A stretch of DNA of 64,000 nucleotides from Chrysaora quinquecirrha (taxonomy: Eukaryota; Cnidaria; Scyphozoa; Semaeostomeae; Pelagiidae), in NCBI GenBank assembly GCA_014526335.1, contig JACTAT010000060.1, forward strand, positions 912,319-976,318, in the 5' to 3' direction. Shown here piece by piece: positions 1 through 11,600 of this stretch. Under the pieces are notes generated by a model that did not search any database, was not told the DNA's origin, and saw nothing but the letters and a program-made list of their open reading frames with translations. Made by a program: the position numbers and the translations under genes. Numbering within the stretch: position 1 is the first letter of the stretch; each line of letters begins with the position of its first letter.

Positions 1-76
1 GCGGTTCTACAGTTGTCGTATATGTTGAGAACGTATCTCTCCAGTTAAATTTCTTTGACTATATCTTTTATTCTAG

Positions 77-3000
77 GCCCATGGTCATCCCGTACCTAAT
101 TTCTTGCTGGATCAAAACGACGATATTGAGAAACTTGCTGTTATGGTTCAGTTACGAGTTATTGGTGGTACGGGAAAGAGGTAGATTACGACTATATTGA
201 TATTGATTACGATGCTATTTAGAACATATCTTACAAGACTGTCGTTGTTGTTGTTATTCTTTGTGTTATTGTTGTTATTGTTGCTATTGTTGCTAGTGTT
301 GCTATTGTTGTTGTTGTTGTTATTGTTGCTATTGTTGCTATTGTTGCTGTTGTTACTATTGTTGTTATTGTTGTTATTGTTGTTTTTGTTGTTGTTGTTG
401 CTATTGTTGCTATTGTGGCTATTTTTGTTATTGTTGTTATTGTTGTTATTGTTGCTGTTGTTGCTATTGTTGTTATTGTTGCTATTGTTGCTGTTGTTGC
501 TATTGTTGCTATTGTTGTTATTGTTGTTGTTATTGTTGTTTTTGTTGTTATTGTTGTTATTGTTGCTATTGTTTTTGCTGGATGCACACGCAGTACGGCC
601 GACGGCTACCGCTCATAACCGGGCCTGTAAGCAGCAGAGTGTCCTCTAGTAGGATAGACTCGTTGCATTAGCCCCACTCTTTGCAAACAGCAACCGTAGC
701 ATTTATCAACAGTAACAATCATTTGCATAAAAAATGAATTGGATGGCCTAATGATCAGAGTGGGTTTGAGCGACCTATTTATCAGATTTGCCGTAGGAGC
801 AAAAACCACGACTCGTGAAATAAGTCTTATCGTAGGACAGAAAGTGTAAAGTTCTTTTTGATGTGTAGTAAGAGATAGTAATCGAATTCCTTCGTCTTTC
901 TAGTGTTAATATCATTCGAAATTCTGTTGGAAATTTCCTTGAGAATATCTGCACGCAAATGGAGGATAAAATTCACAACCAAAGGTATGTTAGGTGTATT
1001 AGGCTGTATTCTTTAAGGAATCATTCCGTTTTGATTTGATACTCGCATTTGTTTAAGCTAGAATTTTGAAAACATTGGGCTTTGCCTGTTTATAAGGCAT
1101 ATTTAACCTTTTACTCAAACAAGAAGAAGGTTTTGTTGACTTAATCACTGGCCAAACGATCAAACATTGTTAGTCAAACATTTGAGATTTGCTTTACATT
1201 CGATGTTTGACCGTTTATTCGATGCTGGATGCGTGACAAACATTGCTTTGCCTGTAGAATTTGCCTAGCAATGTTTTACAAAAACAGTTTATGCTTATAT
1301 CAAGTTAAACTGCGCGACGAGCAATGTTTCGTGACGTGGCTGGATACGGTCAAACGTATGGCTTGACGGGTAAATATCAAATGTTTGAGAAACAATGTTT
1401 GATTGTTTGACCAGGCAGGACAAGCAAGGCGTTTGCCCGCATTGCGCACAGTCCGAGCTGGTAACCGACTTCTAATATAGGTAATTAGTAATAATAATAG
1501 GTAATAGGTAATTTTTTGGAACTGATTTATCGCAACTGACTCGTCATCATATTCGCTCAGGCAACTAGTTGAAAAGTTGTTCTATTTTGACGGCAAATGG
1601 TTTTCCAGAAAGTTGGACATGCTCTACTCCTGCGATTAATTGATTTCCATCAGCCGCCGCGATCTTGCGACCGCGATCAACTTTATCTTATCAGTTCTGA
1701 CTAGTTGTTGACACGTCGATATAAGATAGCAGCTATAACTAGTTGGCGTTAGTTCTATCGTATCTTTGGTCAGCAAAGCCTGGTTCTAGAATAGACTTTT
1801 TGACGGAAGGCCGCGGAGATTGAAATTTTTCAAAACTTCAAGTTTTTAGAAACGAGTTTTTAACCTTTGTTGTTATAACCTTAGCGTGTAATTAACCTTT
1901 TTCACTTTTCAGCCAATATAAGATGCTCTTGTACTCCGCGCATGACACAACAGTGATGGCGCTGCTCAAAGTCTTTGGTGTGTATGACTACAAATGGCCT
2001 AAATTTGCTGCTGATTTAAAAATCGAGCTATACAAACAATCGGTAAGATTAAAAAAGTCCGCTGAACCGATATATTTATCGAAATAATTATTTTTTTATG
2101 GTCAGGCAACCAATATTTGCGAGGGAGCTTCATTCCTTGAGTCACTTTAAAGCGTACGTGACCAAAAATGGGCTATGAGCCTATGTATTAGAAAATGTAA
2201 GCTTCCTAGGGCAAAATCTTTGGAGAGACTTGCCATTGCATATGAAGGAGTCCCTATCTGTAAAAGATGAAGAGAAGAATATTAAGTTTTGGAATTTACA
2301 TGCAAATGTAGATTATGTTAGAGTTATATTGTAAATTTAGGTTATATTTAGGGCATAGTTACCTTTCACCGTATTATATCAATTTTTTTAGTTATTTATG
2401 CTGTTATATTAACTATGGTTGGCATTAATTAGCCTAGTGCTATCAGCTACGCCAACCTTGAATACAGAATTTATTATTATTATATTATTAAAAATTGAAC
2501 AGTGATCTGCCTCTGGAATTCTGTACACGTGCTTGGAGCACCTTCTCCCAAATAAATAACCCCATCTTGGAGCAGAATGGCAAAAGCCATGAAGCAAAGA
2601 GAGCTACTTGAGTATCAGATTGCACATCGTTACATGGGCATTTTGTCTGGAAGAAGGTGAAGGTGAAGAGGAAATGGTGTATCAAGCACCTGTTGCTAGG
2701 ATCTAAGATGTAGATGAGCTAAAGAGTTCTTGAACCTAGCAGTGACGCTACTATGGCTGGAGATCGAACCCTGCTTTACTGAGCTCCTGACACCGCACGT
2801 CAGCTGGATTAGGCCACGAAACAGAAGCATCTTCAAAAGAAAAATTGCTGAAAAAAGATACCCTTCTTAATGGTATATACCCGTGTCTGAAGTAATGAAG
2901 TTTCCCACTCCCCCACGGAATTTCTAATACCTGTTTTCATTGATATCATCGTCTTTTATCAAAATACATAGATTTGAATAACCTGTAATTTATTTCTAGG

Positions 3001-4206
3001 CTGATAAATGGTTTGTTAAAGTTCTCTACAATGATAAGGTAGTGTGTTTTATAGACCATTCTCTCTGAATTTCACTCATCCTTTCTAATCTTGGGCCACG
3101 ATTGATGGTAAAGTGGCGCAGATTCAAGCTTTGACCTTTGACACCTGAACTTTTACTTGGCCTTTGACTGTTGACCTTATAGTTTTTGTATCATTTACGT
3201 GTCATTAGTGTAATTTCTGAGGCCTGACTCGATTCGAGTTCCTTTTCTTTTATCATTTTGTTTTATCACTATATTTTTATTTCTTGGTTTTCAGGAGATG
3301 AGATTACCCGGATGTGATTCAACGCTGTGTCCAGCTGAAAGGTAATTTTTATCTTAGATAACTTTTATATTTGACTCTGATCTCTGGTATGGATGATAAT
3401 CATATAATGGGCCCTGATACCTTTGGCTCTGACTGTAGACAAATCTATTGACTTGGAACAGTCTTAACCTCTTGAGCTGAATTTAAATATCCACACGCAA
3501 TTTAGAAAAACAGAACGTAAGCCCTGGTCCAGCGATCAAACATTGTTTTAGCTATCAACGATTTTCTTTACCTGTAATGTGATCTTTGACCGTTTGGCAA
3601 CGTCATGAAACATTGCTCGACATACACAGAATTTGCGCAATTTTAGCAAAATTTGCTCACAGTGTTTGAATAATTATAAAAACGTTTCATGCTTGTATCA
3701 AGCAAAATTTGTTTGACAGCAATGTTTCTGAAGTGGCCAAACCGTCAAAAATTATGTTTTCCAAGCGAATTTCAAATGTTTTGAAAAACAATCTTTTAAG
3801 CCTGATTCTCATATGTCGCAAAACTGATCGCAGGCAGTCGGCGACCGTCTGCGATCATCGCCGACGAAGTGTTCGCATATACAGCTTGTCTGCGATAATG
3901 AATGATCCTTCGTTCCTTGTGCTGCCACGTGTGACCTAGAAAACAAAGGCTTTCGTCTTGATATGACCCAGAAATGATCGCCGATGGTCGCCGATGATGT
4001 TCTCATATAGATTTACCGTTGCCGATGATCGCAAGAAAAAAACTTTTTTGGCTCATTCTTAAGGCATGAAGATTGGACTAGGTTCGCTCCTGTCATTTTT
4101 TAGGTTTCTGAAAATGATGGAAAATTACAGGGTGAAGGATTGGGATGCTGACTGTGGGGTCAAAGGTGACTATAAAAAGGAGACCTTCGCCATTGGTACC
4201 ATCTGA
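77..4206 (+). CDS. Histidine acid phosphatase, 3' part (last six exons)
   Basis: Exons 77-180, 904-984, 1913-2042, 3000-3038, 3295-3341 and 4104-4206 (TGA 4204-4206) join with matching phases and GT/AG borders. The product is the C-terminal part of a branch-2 histidine acid phosphatase (prostatic/lysosomal type), a secreted or lysosomal phosphomonoesterase. Exon 1913-2042 encodes LLYSAHDTTVMALL, which holds the conserved HD pair: His binds the phosphate pocket and Asp is the proton donor. Upstream exons encode AHGHPVPNFLL and a helical segment. Downstream come WFVKVLYND, a Cys-containing LPGCDSTLCPAERF and a short tail with another Cys, matching the order in vertebrate ACPP/ACP2. The N-terminal RHG motif must lie left of the window. 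No C-terminal membrane segment is seen, so a soluble form is likely. The paralogue within the family cannot be fixed. Confidence 0.85.
236..575. repeat. GTT-based trinucleotide microsatellite
   Basis: About 340 bp of GTT/GCT/ATT triplets in the first visible acid phosphatase intron. It creates spurious Leu-rich, Val/Ile-rich and (minus strand) Thr/Ile-rich reading frames that are not genes. Confidence 0.95.
1149..1413. mobile_element. MITE-like inverted-repeat element, family A
   Basis: Starts with GGCCAAACGATCAAACATTG and ends with the near reverse complement (AACAATGTTTGATTGTTTGACC). The inverted arms are about 40 bp and imperfect; the core holds no reading frame. Related copies lie at 3522-3799, 35176-35558 and 37641-37800, all in introns. 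No transposase is visible, so this is at most a non-autonomous element. Confidence 0.55.
2640..2830 (-). repeat. tRNA-derived SINE-like repeat, family 2
   Basis: Matches 12925-13110 and 50800-50965. The minus strand carries a B-box-like GGTTCGATC block (complement near 2763) and an upstream A-box-like block (complement of the GTCAGCTGGATTA stretch near 2800). The segment AAATGGTGTATCAAGCACC...GTTGCTAGGA is the same sequence that recurs in the array in the last Rab27 intron. It lies in an acid phosphatase intron. Confidence 0.55.
3522..3799. mobile_element. MITE-like family A copy, diverged
   Basis: Begins CCAGCGATCAAACATTGTTT and ends with the inverted counterpart (TTTCAAATGTTTTGAAAAACAATC). 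Less well preserved than the copy at 1149. It lies in the last acid phosphatase intron. Confidence 0.45.
3801..4030. repeat. GATCGC-rich repeat related to inverted-repeat family B
   Basis: Begins TGATTCTCATATGTCGCAAA and is full of GATCGCCGACG-type words. It shares its left end and internal words with the palindromic element at 46985-47135. The right terminal repeat is not clear here, so this may be a fragment. Confidence 0.4.
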
Positions 4207-4399
4207 GGTGACACTTAATTATATATTCTTTTTACCCTTGGAACATGAATTTTGTTTACCTAATTAAGAAAATTTGTATAATGAATGACAATCTACGAAG
4301 TGATCAGTCGTGAACACGTGACGCTTGAACCTCGTTCCCAGGTCCTTAACGCGCTTTTTTCCAATCTTAGTTTTCTCGATTATGATAAATTTACGTGTG

Positions 4400-4720
4400 C
4401 ATGGTACTGAAGAAGCTGAAAATAGCCGAAAAACAAACAGTCAAATGAGAAGAGAGCCTTGGGCTGTATGATTCGGAGAGATACTCGGCGATTTTATTGA
4501 GCTCTATAGCTCAGTGGAAACGTCGTTGACTCTCTCGTCATCCAGTCCAGGCCGATAGCTCAGTGGAAACGTTTTGGCCCTCTGGTCATGCAGTCCAGGC
4601 TCCAATCCCATCTATCGTGGTATGCCACTTGTAGAAAAATCAATACTAGTCAATACACCATTCATGACAAAACTGATTCACGTCAGTCACAGTCAACCTG
4701 AGCGCTCTTGGTACTGCGAT
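4400..4720 (+). repeat. tRNA-derived SINE-like repeat, family 1, with doubled promoter head
   Basis: Contains the A-box-like TAGCTCAGTGG twice (4507-4517 and 4556-4566). A degenerate B-box region (CCAGGCTCCAATCCC) follows, then the shared 3' body (TATGCCACTTGTAGAAAAATC, ACACCATTCATGAC). Other family copies are at 33497-34850 (tandem), 39835-40200 (minus strand) and 43955-44130. It lies between the acid phosphatase and PEAK/PRAG genes. Confidence 0.6.
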
Positions 4721-4879
4721 CAACTGTATCCTATAAGTTGCTGTATAACTAATTTGTATCAATAGACAGTCATATATATATAGCATTTCTAAATATAACA
4801 TTACAGGGCTATGAATTTGTAGACAACAAAATTAAGTGATTTATTATCGAATTTTGCATGATTTCTCGAGGGTCTATGA

Positions 4880-5640
4880 ATTCGCTCTTGACTTTCCAAG
4901 TCGTTGCTAAACAACCCCCTGACTACATAAAAACATTTGCAATGGTGTTTTCCCCCTGGAAATAACAACAACAGTGTTATTTTCATTAAATATTCTCTGT
5001 TGTCGCCGGGGTTTTCAGGGCTATCATCCCTTCTTAAACGCCACAGTAATTAGTAGCATCATAAGATTGTGGGAGAAAAGCATTCACGATGGTGTAGTGC
5101 CCCCCTGAAAGAACAGAGCAAAAGCTTTATTTCCATCAATATTATTTGCTGTCGCCGGGGTTTTCAGGGCTATTATCCCTTTTTACTAGTTCGTAACGCC
5201 CCAGTAGTTAGAAGCATCATAAGATTGTGAGAGAAAAGCATTTACGATGGTGTAGTGCCCCCCTGAAATAACAGAGCAACAGCTTTATTTTCATTGCATA
5301 TTCGTTGCTGTCACCGGGGTTTTCAGGTCTATTTTCCCTTCTTAGTAGCTCATAACGAGACAGTAATCGATAGCTTCGTACATAAGATTGTGGGAGAAGC
5401 GGTTTAGAGTGACGTGACGCGGAATGCAGTAGAGTGGTTATAAAAAACAGTCGGGCTGATACAGTGCCCCCTTAAAGTACTGGGCAAAAAATTTGTTTCA
5501 ACGCATATTCTTTGCTGTCACCGGGGTTTTCAGGGCTATTATCCCTTCTTAGTAGCTCAGAATGCCACAGTAATCGATAGCGTCGCAAGAGTTTAACAGA
5601 AGCGGATTATATTGACTCGGAATGAAGTATAGTGGTTGTA
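4880..5640 (+). repeat. Tandem repeat of 150-210 bp running into the PEAK/PRAG start codon
   Basis: Four copies of CGCCGGGGTTTTCAGG (or CACCGGGG) start near 5003, 5152, 5311 and 5519, and a partial unit precedes them. Each is followed by a CCACAGTAAT-like word and AAGATTGTGGGAGAA. The last unit reaches AATGAAGTATAGTGGTTGTA at 5621, which matches AATGCAGTAGAGTGGTTATA in the previous unit. So the 5' leader of the next gene and its most upstream ATG are made of repeat. Confidence 0.8.
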
Positions 5641-8600
5641 AAAACACAGGGCCTAATTCAAAGATGGCCACCTGCGCGGGTTTTTCTCAGCATCCATGGC
5701 GAAAAAACATCTGCAATCGCTGTTTTAACAAACAAGAAGAACACCATTCTCTCACCACAACAAAAATCGAAATCCATAGCTCATCAAATCAAAACACAAT
5801 CAATGAAAATTATAATAGAAAAGATGCAGCTGCTAAGAGATGGTTTTGCGAGCGGAATGATTGCTATGTTGGTCAGAGGACAGATGAATCTATAGTAGAT
5901 GAACCTGACAAGTTCAGAAAACACTCTTCGACTGGAAATTACGTTCTCAATAATATCACTGGAGAGTTTAGCGAGAAGATTGATTGTTATGTTGGAAAAG
6001 AACGCGTGGATACTGTAGTGGGTGAATCAAGACATTTTTGCCAAAAGATTGATTGCTATGCTGAACAGAAAAGAGTAGATTTTGTCGTAGACGAATGCAG
6101 AAATTTTGAGGATCAGCCCTTAGCTGGCAATTATACCCGTAAGAGCGAAGCAGGAGAGGTGATTGACCTTGAAGATTGTCGTGTCGAACAGAAACGATCA
6201 AATTATCGTATAGAGGGACATAGAGAAGTTAAACATCACCCCTCATCGAGCAGATTTGTTGTGAATCAAGAATCCGGGAAATTCTGCAAATGTAGTAATT
6301 CCTGCGAAGAGCAGAAACGAGTTGGTTTTGTTGTAGATGAACTGCGAAAATTTGCCAATGATTTCAGTGAAGATAGAAGCTCCATGATGCAAAATCAAGT
6401 CAAAAGAGGCAAGATTCCAAGTTCGATTCCTGGATTGACTTTGAGTTCGATTCCTGGACCGATTGCTAAGCCAAATAGTAGTTCGATTCCTTGTTCGATC
6501 GGTAGTTCGATTCCTAGCCTATCTTCGAATTCTGACAATCACATTGCAAAGTTCAATGGAGACGTTTCTGGTCGTAAGATTCAAATTTCAGAAATAAGAT
6601 CAGAAAATTCCGTTCAGAATGGATCCATCGCATCGAAAAATTTAATCAAAATTGATGGAAAAGTTACTACGTCAAATAAGAGATCGGCTGTGCAAAATCT
6701 TTCGGTATCTAATGCTGTAAAATTGAGTGGCATTCCAAGAGTGGCAGCAAAGAAACCTGTACAATGCAAAGAAAACATTGCAAATGAAGATTCGACTATT
6801 ATAGTTTCAAGCACTGGAATCCCCAGAGTGTCAAAGAAACCTGTACAATGCAATCGAGCTATTAGTCCTGAAGAAACAAACATGTATAGAGAAAACATTA
6901 AGGTTTCAAAGTCTGGAATCCCTTCTAGGGTATCAAAGAAACCTATACACTGCAATGATGAAGACCATGGAGGAACTATAGTTTCCAACACTGCAATACC
7001 TAAGGGTTCGATAAAACCGATATCTTGCAATGAAACCTCTGCAGAAAATAATGCTAGTAAGGATGGAGAAACCATTACAGCTTTGAAAACGGGAATCCCT
7101 AGAGTTTCAAAGAGTGTACAGTGCGGAAAAACTATTGTTCCTGAAAAATCCTCTAAAAATTCAAATACAGGGATTGCTAGACTATCAAAGAAACCTGTAC
7201 ACTGCAGTGAAGCCATTGAAAGTATTGCAGACAAAACCATCAGAAATGCAAAGATTGCAAATGGGGATTTTAACTATCATGAAACCAATAGTATGCTGTC
7301 TCTGAAACAAGAAACAGGAGCAAATTCTTCGAAACCTGGGTGTGATTTTGATAATGACAGAAATGATGTTTTTGGTGAAACTGAGTTGACCACCTTTGGT
7401 TTCTCTAAAATACCAAAAATGCCGCAACAAGACAGCATATATCGGCTGACAACGTTTCGTGATTTAACGAAACCCGAGTCAGAAACACAAAAATATAGAG
7501 AGGATAGGCATATTGAAGATGAAAATCTTACTAAAGAAAACAATTTTATTGAAAAACCAAATGATTCTAATAAAAAGAAAGGTGTAAAACGAGATGACCA
7601 GAAAGTAGAAAACGAAACTGCTGCAAGGGAAAATCGAAAGCCGTCACATTTTGTCGAAGGGGAACAGGGAAAAACGAAAGCTTGTGGAGATGACGTAATC
7701 AAGATTAACAATAAATCTTTCAATACAATAATAAACTCTAATTCTAATCCGTCAGCCAAAATCTCGTTAAAAAACACAGTTTCTAAATCCAAAACTGTTG
7801 TTCGAAGCGCAAACGAAGATTCTCTAATTTGGGGTGTTGCTGGAGGCAAGGAGAACATGCCAGTAATTAGAGACGGAGGGGGTAAAAAGGGGCACTAACC
7901 ATATCCCAGAACCGATTCAGATTCCCGTAATTAGAGAAGGAGGGGGCAAAAAGGTAGCCACTAATCATATCCCAGAGTTGATTCAGATTGGAGGGAAACA
8001 ATTGAAACATGAAACAAAGTTTAGCAGTTTCAAAGATTCGAAAAACTCAAATGAATCTAGTTTTGGAAAATTTCGATATCTCGATAATGGTTATCACGAT
8101 TACTGCGAAGAGAAAGGACCCTTTTCGATGGAGAATTTATCGCAAGGAGATGAAAATCTTGGATTTGAAGATAAAGGCGACTGGAAAAGTGTAACGGGAA
8201 GCCTTGATAGAGCTATAAATAGAAGAAGATGTGACAAAATTGGCAAAATACAGAATGGTGTTACTTTGAAAAGTGTGAGCGAGTCAAAAATACCACAAAA
8301 GTTTACCAAAGATGTAAATATGGTGACAAAATCGTTTGAAGATGACACCTTGACTGTGAGAAATCCAAAAACAGATTTTCCTAGAATTGAGAAACAAGGA
8401 AACGACTCTACAAAGCGAAAGATCACAGACGATACGAATTTCGTTACAATACCGTTTGAACACAATATGATGTCGATGATTGGAGCAAATAACGGTTTTC
8501 CTGGAAGTGAAGAATATGTTTCCGGAAACGGTAAAGATTTTCTTGGAAATGAGAAACAAGGAAGTAAATCTGGAGATGTGAAACTACCTGATCTTTGTAG

Positions 8601-11600
8601 TGATAATAATAAAAGTCCTTACAGTATCATCCCAAGATCTCAGTCTTTATCAGATAAGGATACTGTTTCGAAAAAGACAGATAACCAAGTAAAAATTGAT
8701 TCTCAGTGCATGGACATGAACTCTTACACCCATAGCTCGGAGCAGTTTGTAGATAATGGACCTGCTATCATAACTTCTTCGCTTAGAAGCACTGTTGCTT
8801 CAGCTCAGTTTGATTCTGAAAGTGCAGAGGTTTTACTAAACAGTGGAAGCACTGTTTCATCTGGCAGTGTGCAGGTTTCATCTAGTGACAGTGTAAAGGT
8901 TTCATTTACCGGTGTACAGGTTTCATCTGGCAGTGTGCAGGTTTCATCTGGCAGTGTACAGGCTTCATCCGGAAGTATAGAAGGTGAAACCAATAAAAAT
9001 GAAAATGGTAGAGAGCATAAAAATATTGATGAAAATGCAAGTTCCATTCTTGAGATTTCGAGAGACAATACCGACTCAGCTGATCAGATTTATCAAAGAA
9101 AACCTCTGAAAGATCTCGGTCTCATTGCAGAAGACATGGCTGCAGTTATTAGTGCCCCTATGACGCCATCGTTCTCTAAAATGCAGAAAGTTGTGGAAAC
9201 TGATTTCATTACAATAAAAGATAAAAGTGATTCTAATAATAATCGTTTCGAGCTGAATAATCGGGTGAAACTGGGCAGTTTCTCGTCGAATAACAATTCA
9301 AAATTTGGTGTTTTATCGTCCCAGGCAGAATTAGATGTAAAAAGTACCTGTCTTCCAATCAGAGAGGCTGATGGCGTAAGTAGAACTTTTCAGTGATTTT
9401 TGCTTTCTATCACTTCAAACTTATTTATTATAATTGGTGATCATTGGCTAAACATTGGAGATTTTGAATTGTTCCTAAACTGTTTAATGCAAGTTTTAAA
9501 GTACTGTTTGATAAACTTCTGAGATTCTCTTGATTTTCAAGCATCGTTTTTTTTAAATGTCAAGCATTGTTTAAACGTTTGGGACTTATAGACCTCGTTT
9601 GAAATTTTCCATTGTTTGAAATTTTCAAACATTTTCTTGCAGACATAGAATATTGAATATTTGTTTGACACTTGGGAGCTTTCAAACAATGTTTGATAAA
9701 TATGTGATGTATTCAAACATTTTCATTAAGCAATTGAGAAGTTCAATTGTTTGATTGTTTGATACCAATTTGAAGCGTTTAGATTTGTCTTATATATGTT
9801 TGAGATTTTTCTACAATGTTTGGTAAACATTTGAAGGGTTTGAACATTGTCTAACAAATAAATGAAACGTTGAAACATTGTTTGATGCCCATTTGAAACA
9901 TCCGTTTTTGTTTGTTATTGTTTTGATATATGAAATCATTGTTTGGTATCAGTTTGATGTTTTCAAATTGTGTTTGATCAATAATAAACATTAGTTCCAA
10001 AACATTGTTGCATAAACATTTGAGATTTTCAAAACATTTTTTAAAAAAGTTTGCGATTTCAAAGCATTGTTTAATATACAGGGTGGCCCAAAAAAAAGGG
10101 ACCCCCTTAGGTAAATAATTTCTGTATACATTTTCTCAAGGAGGAATTTTATCAAATTTATACCAGGTAATATTCAAGTCAAGTGCGCTATCGTGTAGAA
10201 ATATGTTGGTGATAAGAGCTTCCATCTCGGCGCAATGGGACATTAAATTCATGATGTCCAAAAACCAGCTGTTTATATTCCATCATTGCTTACTGTAGTG
10301 CAATCGTGCGTGAAGGAGAATCATTATCCCAGAGTAAAATTGTCACGACGATTAATGTATGGTCAGTCGTATTAGTGAAGTGTTTTGAGCAGGATTGAGG
10401 ACATTTTGAATATCATTTGACTGAAAGAATGAGTTATTGAATCTTCTGCTTTCTTGCGTAAGGATTACGTAAGGGTTTAAAGTTGCATATTTTGTTACAG
10501 TACGTTTTTGGATTGTAAAGTTTTAAAGTCAATTTATTCAGAGATTCTAACCCATATCATCATGATATTTACACGATATATCTCACTTGAGTTGAATGTC
10601 ATGTACAGTAGTATTAATTTCATGAAATTCCAACTTAAGAATAAATTATTAATAAATTATTTAGATAGGGGGTCCCTTTTTTTTGGGCCACCCTGTATAT
10701 TTGATTTTCTTAAGCATTCTTTGATAAACTTTCGAGACTTTCAAACATTTTCGAGAAAACTTTAGAGGTTTTATTTCATAAACATTTGAGATTGCAAAAC
10801 ATTTTTATGAAAGTTTGAGATTTCCAAGCATTTTTTAAGATATATTTGATCTACTCAAACATTGTTTGATAAACTTGAGTTTTTCAAACATTTTCTTAAG
10901 AAATTTTTTGAGGTTTTGGCTTCATAGACAGTTGAGATTTCAAAACATTTTTTATGAAAATTTGAGATTTTAAAACATTGTTTAATAATCATTAAAGGCG
11001 CTTGGATTGTTCGATAAACATCCAGGATGTTCAAACATTCTGAGATAGATAAAAATTTGAGATATTCCAACGCTATTTTTATACAAACAGGCGATTTTCA
11101 AACATGTTTAATAAACGATTGAAATATGTTTATACGTTCCAATAATGTTTTTGCTTTGGTTCGAGAGACAAATTTGAGACTTTCTCGCCAAACAAAATGT
11201 TTTTCTTTCTATAACGCGGGAAACAGAACAATTTCAGGGAACCATATTTGCAAGTTGTGGCTGGGGGAACCTTGAGTTTCGTTAGCAATTGCAGGGTTCG
11301 TTTTGGTTTTCTGTAAGGCCAATGTTTTCAAAGGTTTTTGAAGGTTTCAGCAACAAAGCGATGTAAATTTCATTTCTCATTCAGAGGTTTCATGAATTCA
11401 TTTCCAGCATTATTGGGGTTTCATTTTAAAAAGGCATATGGGTTTCTCTGTACGTTTTTCCACCGCTTTTCTTCTAAAGATTGTAACTAACGGTAAATAT
11501 TGTTGAATTATTTCCGATTAAAGTTTATTTGTTGAATTTTGCCTCTAGTTTTTAGACAAAAGCCGGATTTGGTCGAACAGTTCGCCGTTTGACATTGTAC

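Noticed and set aside
197..649. Long Leu-rich (plus) and Thr/Ile-rich (minus) reading frames
   Set aside because: They arise from a GTT trinucleotide array in an intron; no amino-acid composition of a real protein.
6614..7240. 208-codon frame antisense to the PEAK/PRAG exon
   Set aside because: It mirrors the tandem coding repeats of the sense strand and has no family features; the same holds for the antisense frames at 7277-7858 and 8100-8465.
10508..10765. 85-codon frame that might be a transposase remnant
   Set aside because: It crosses the end of the mariner-type element into the minisatellite and shows no DDE/DDD motif.
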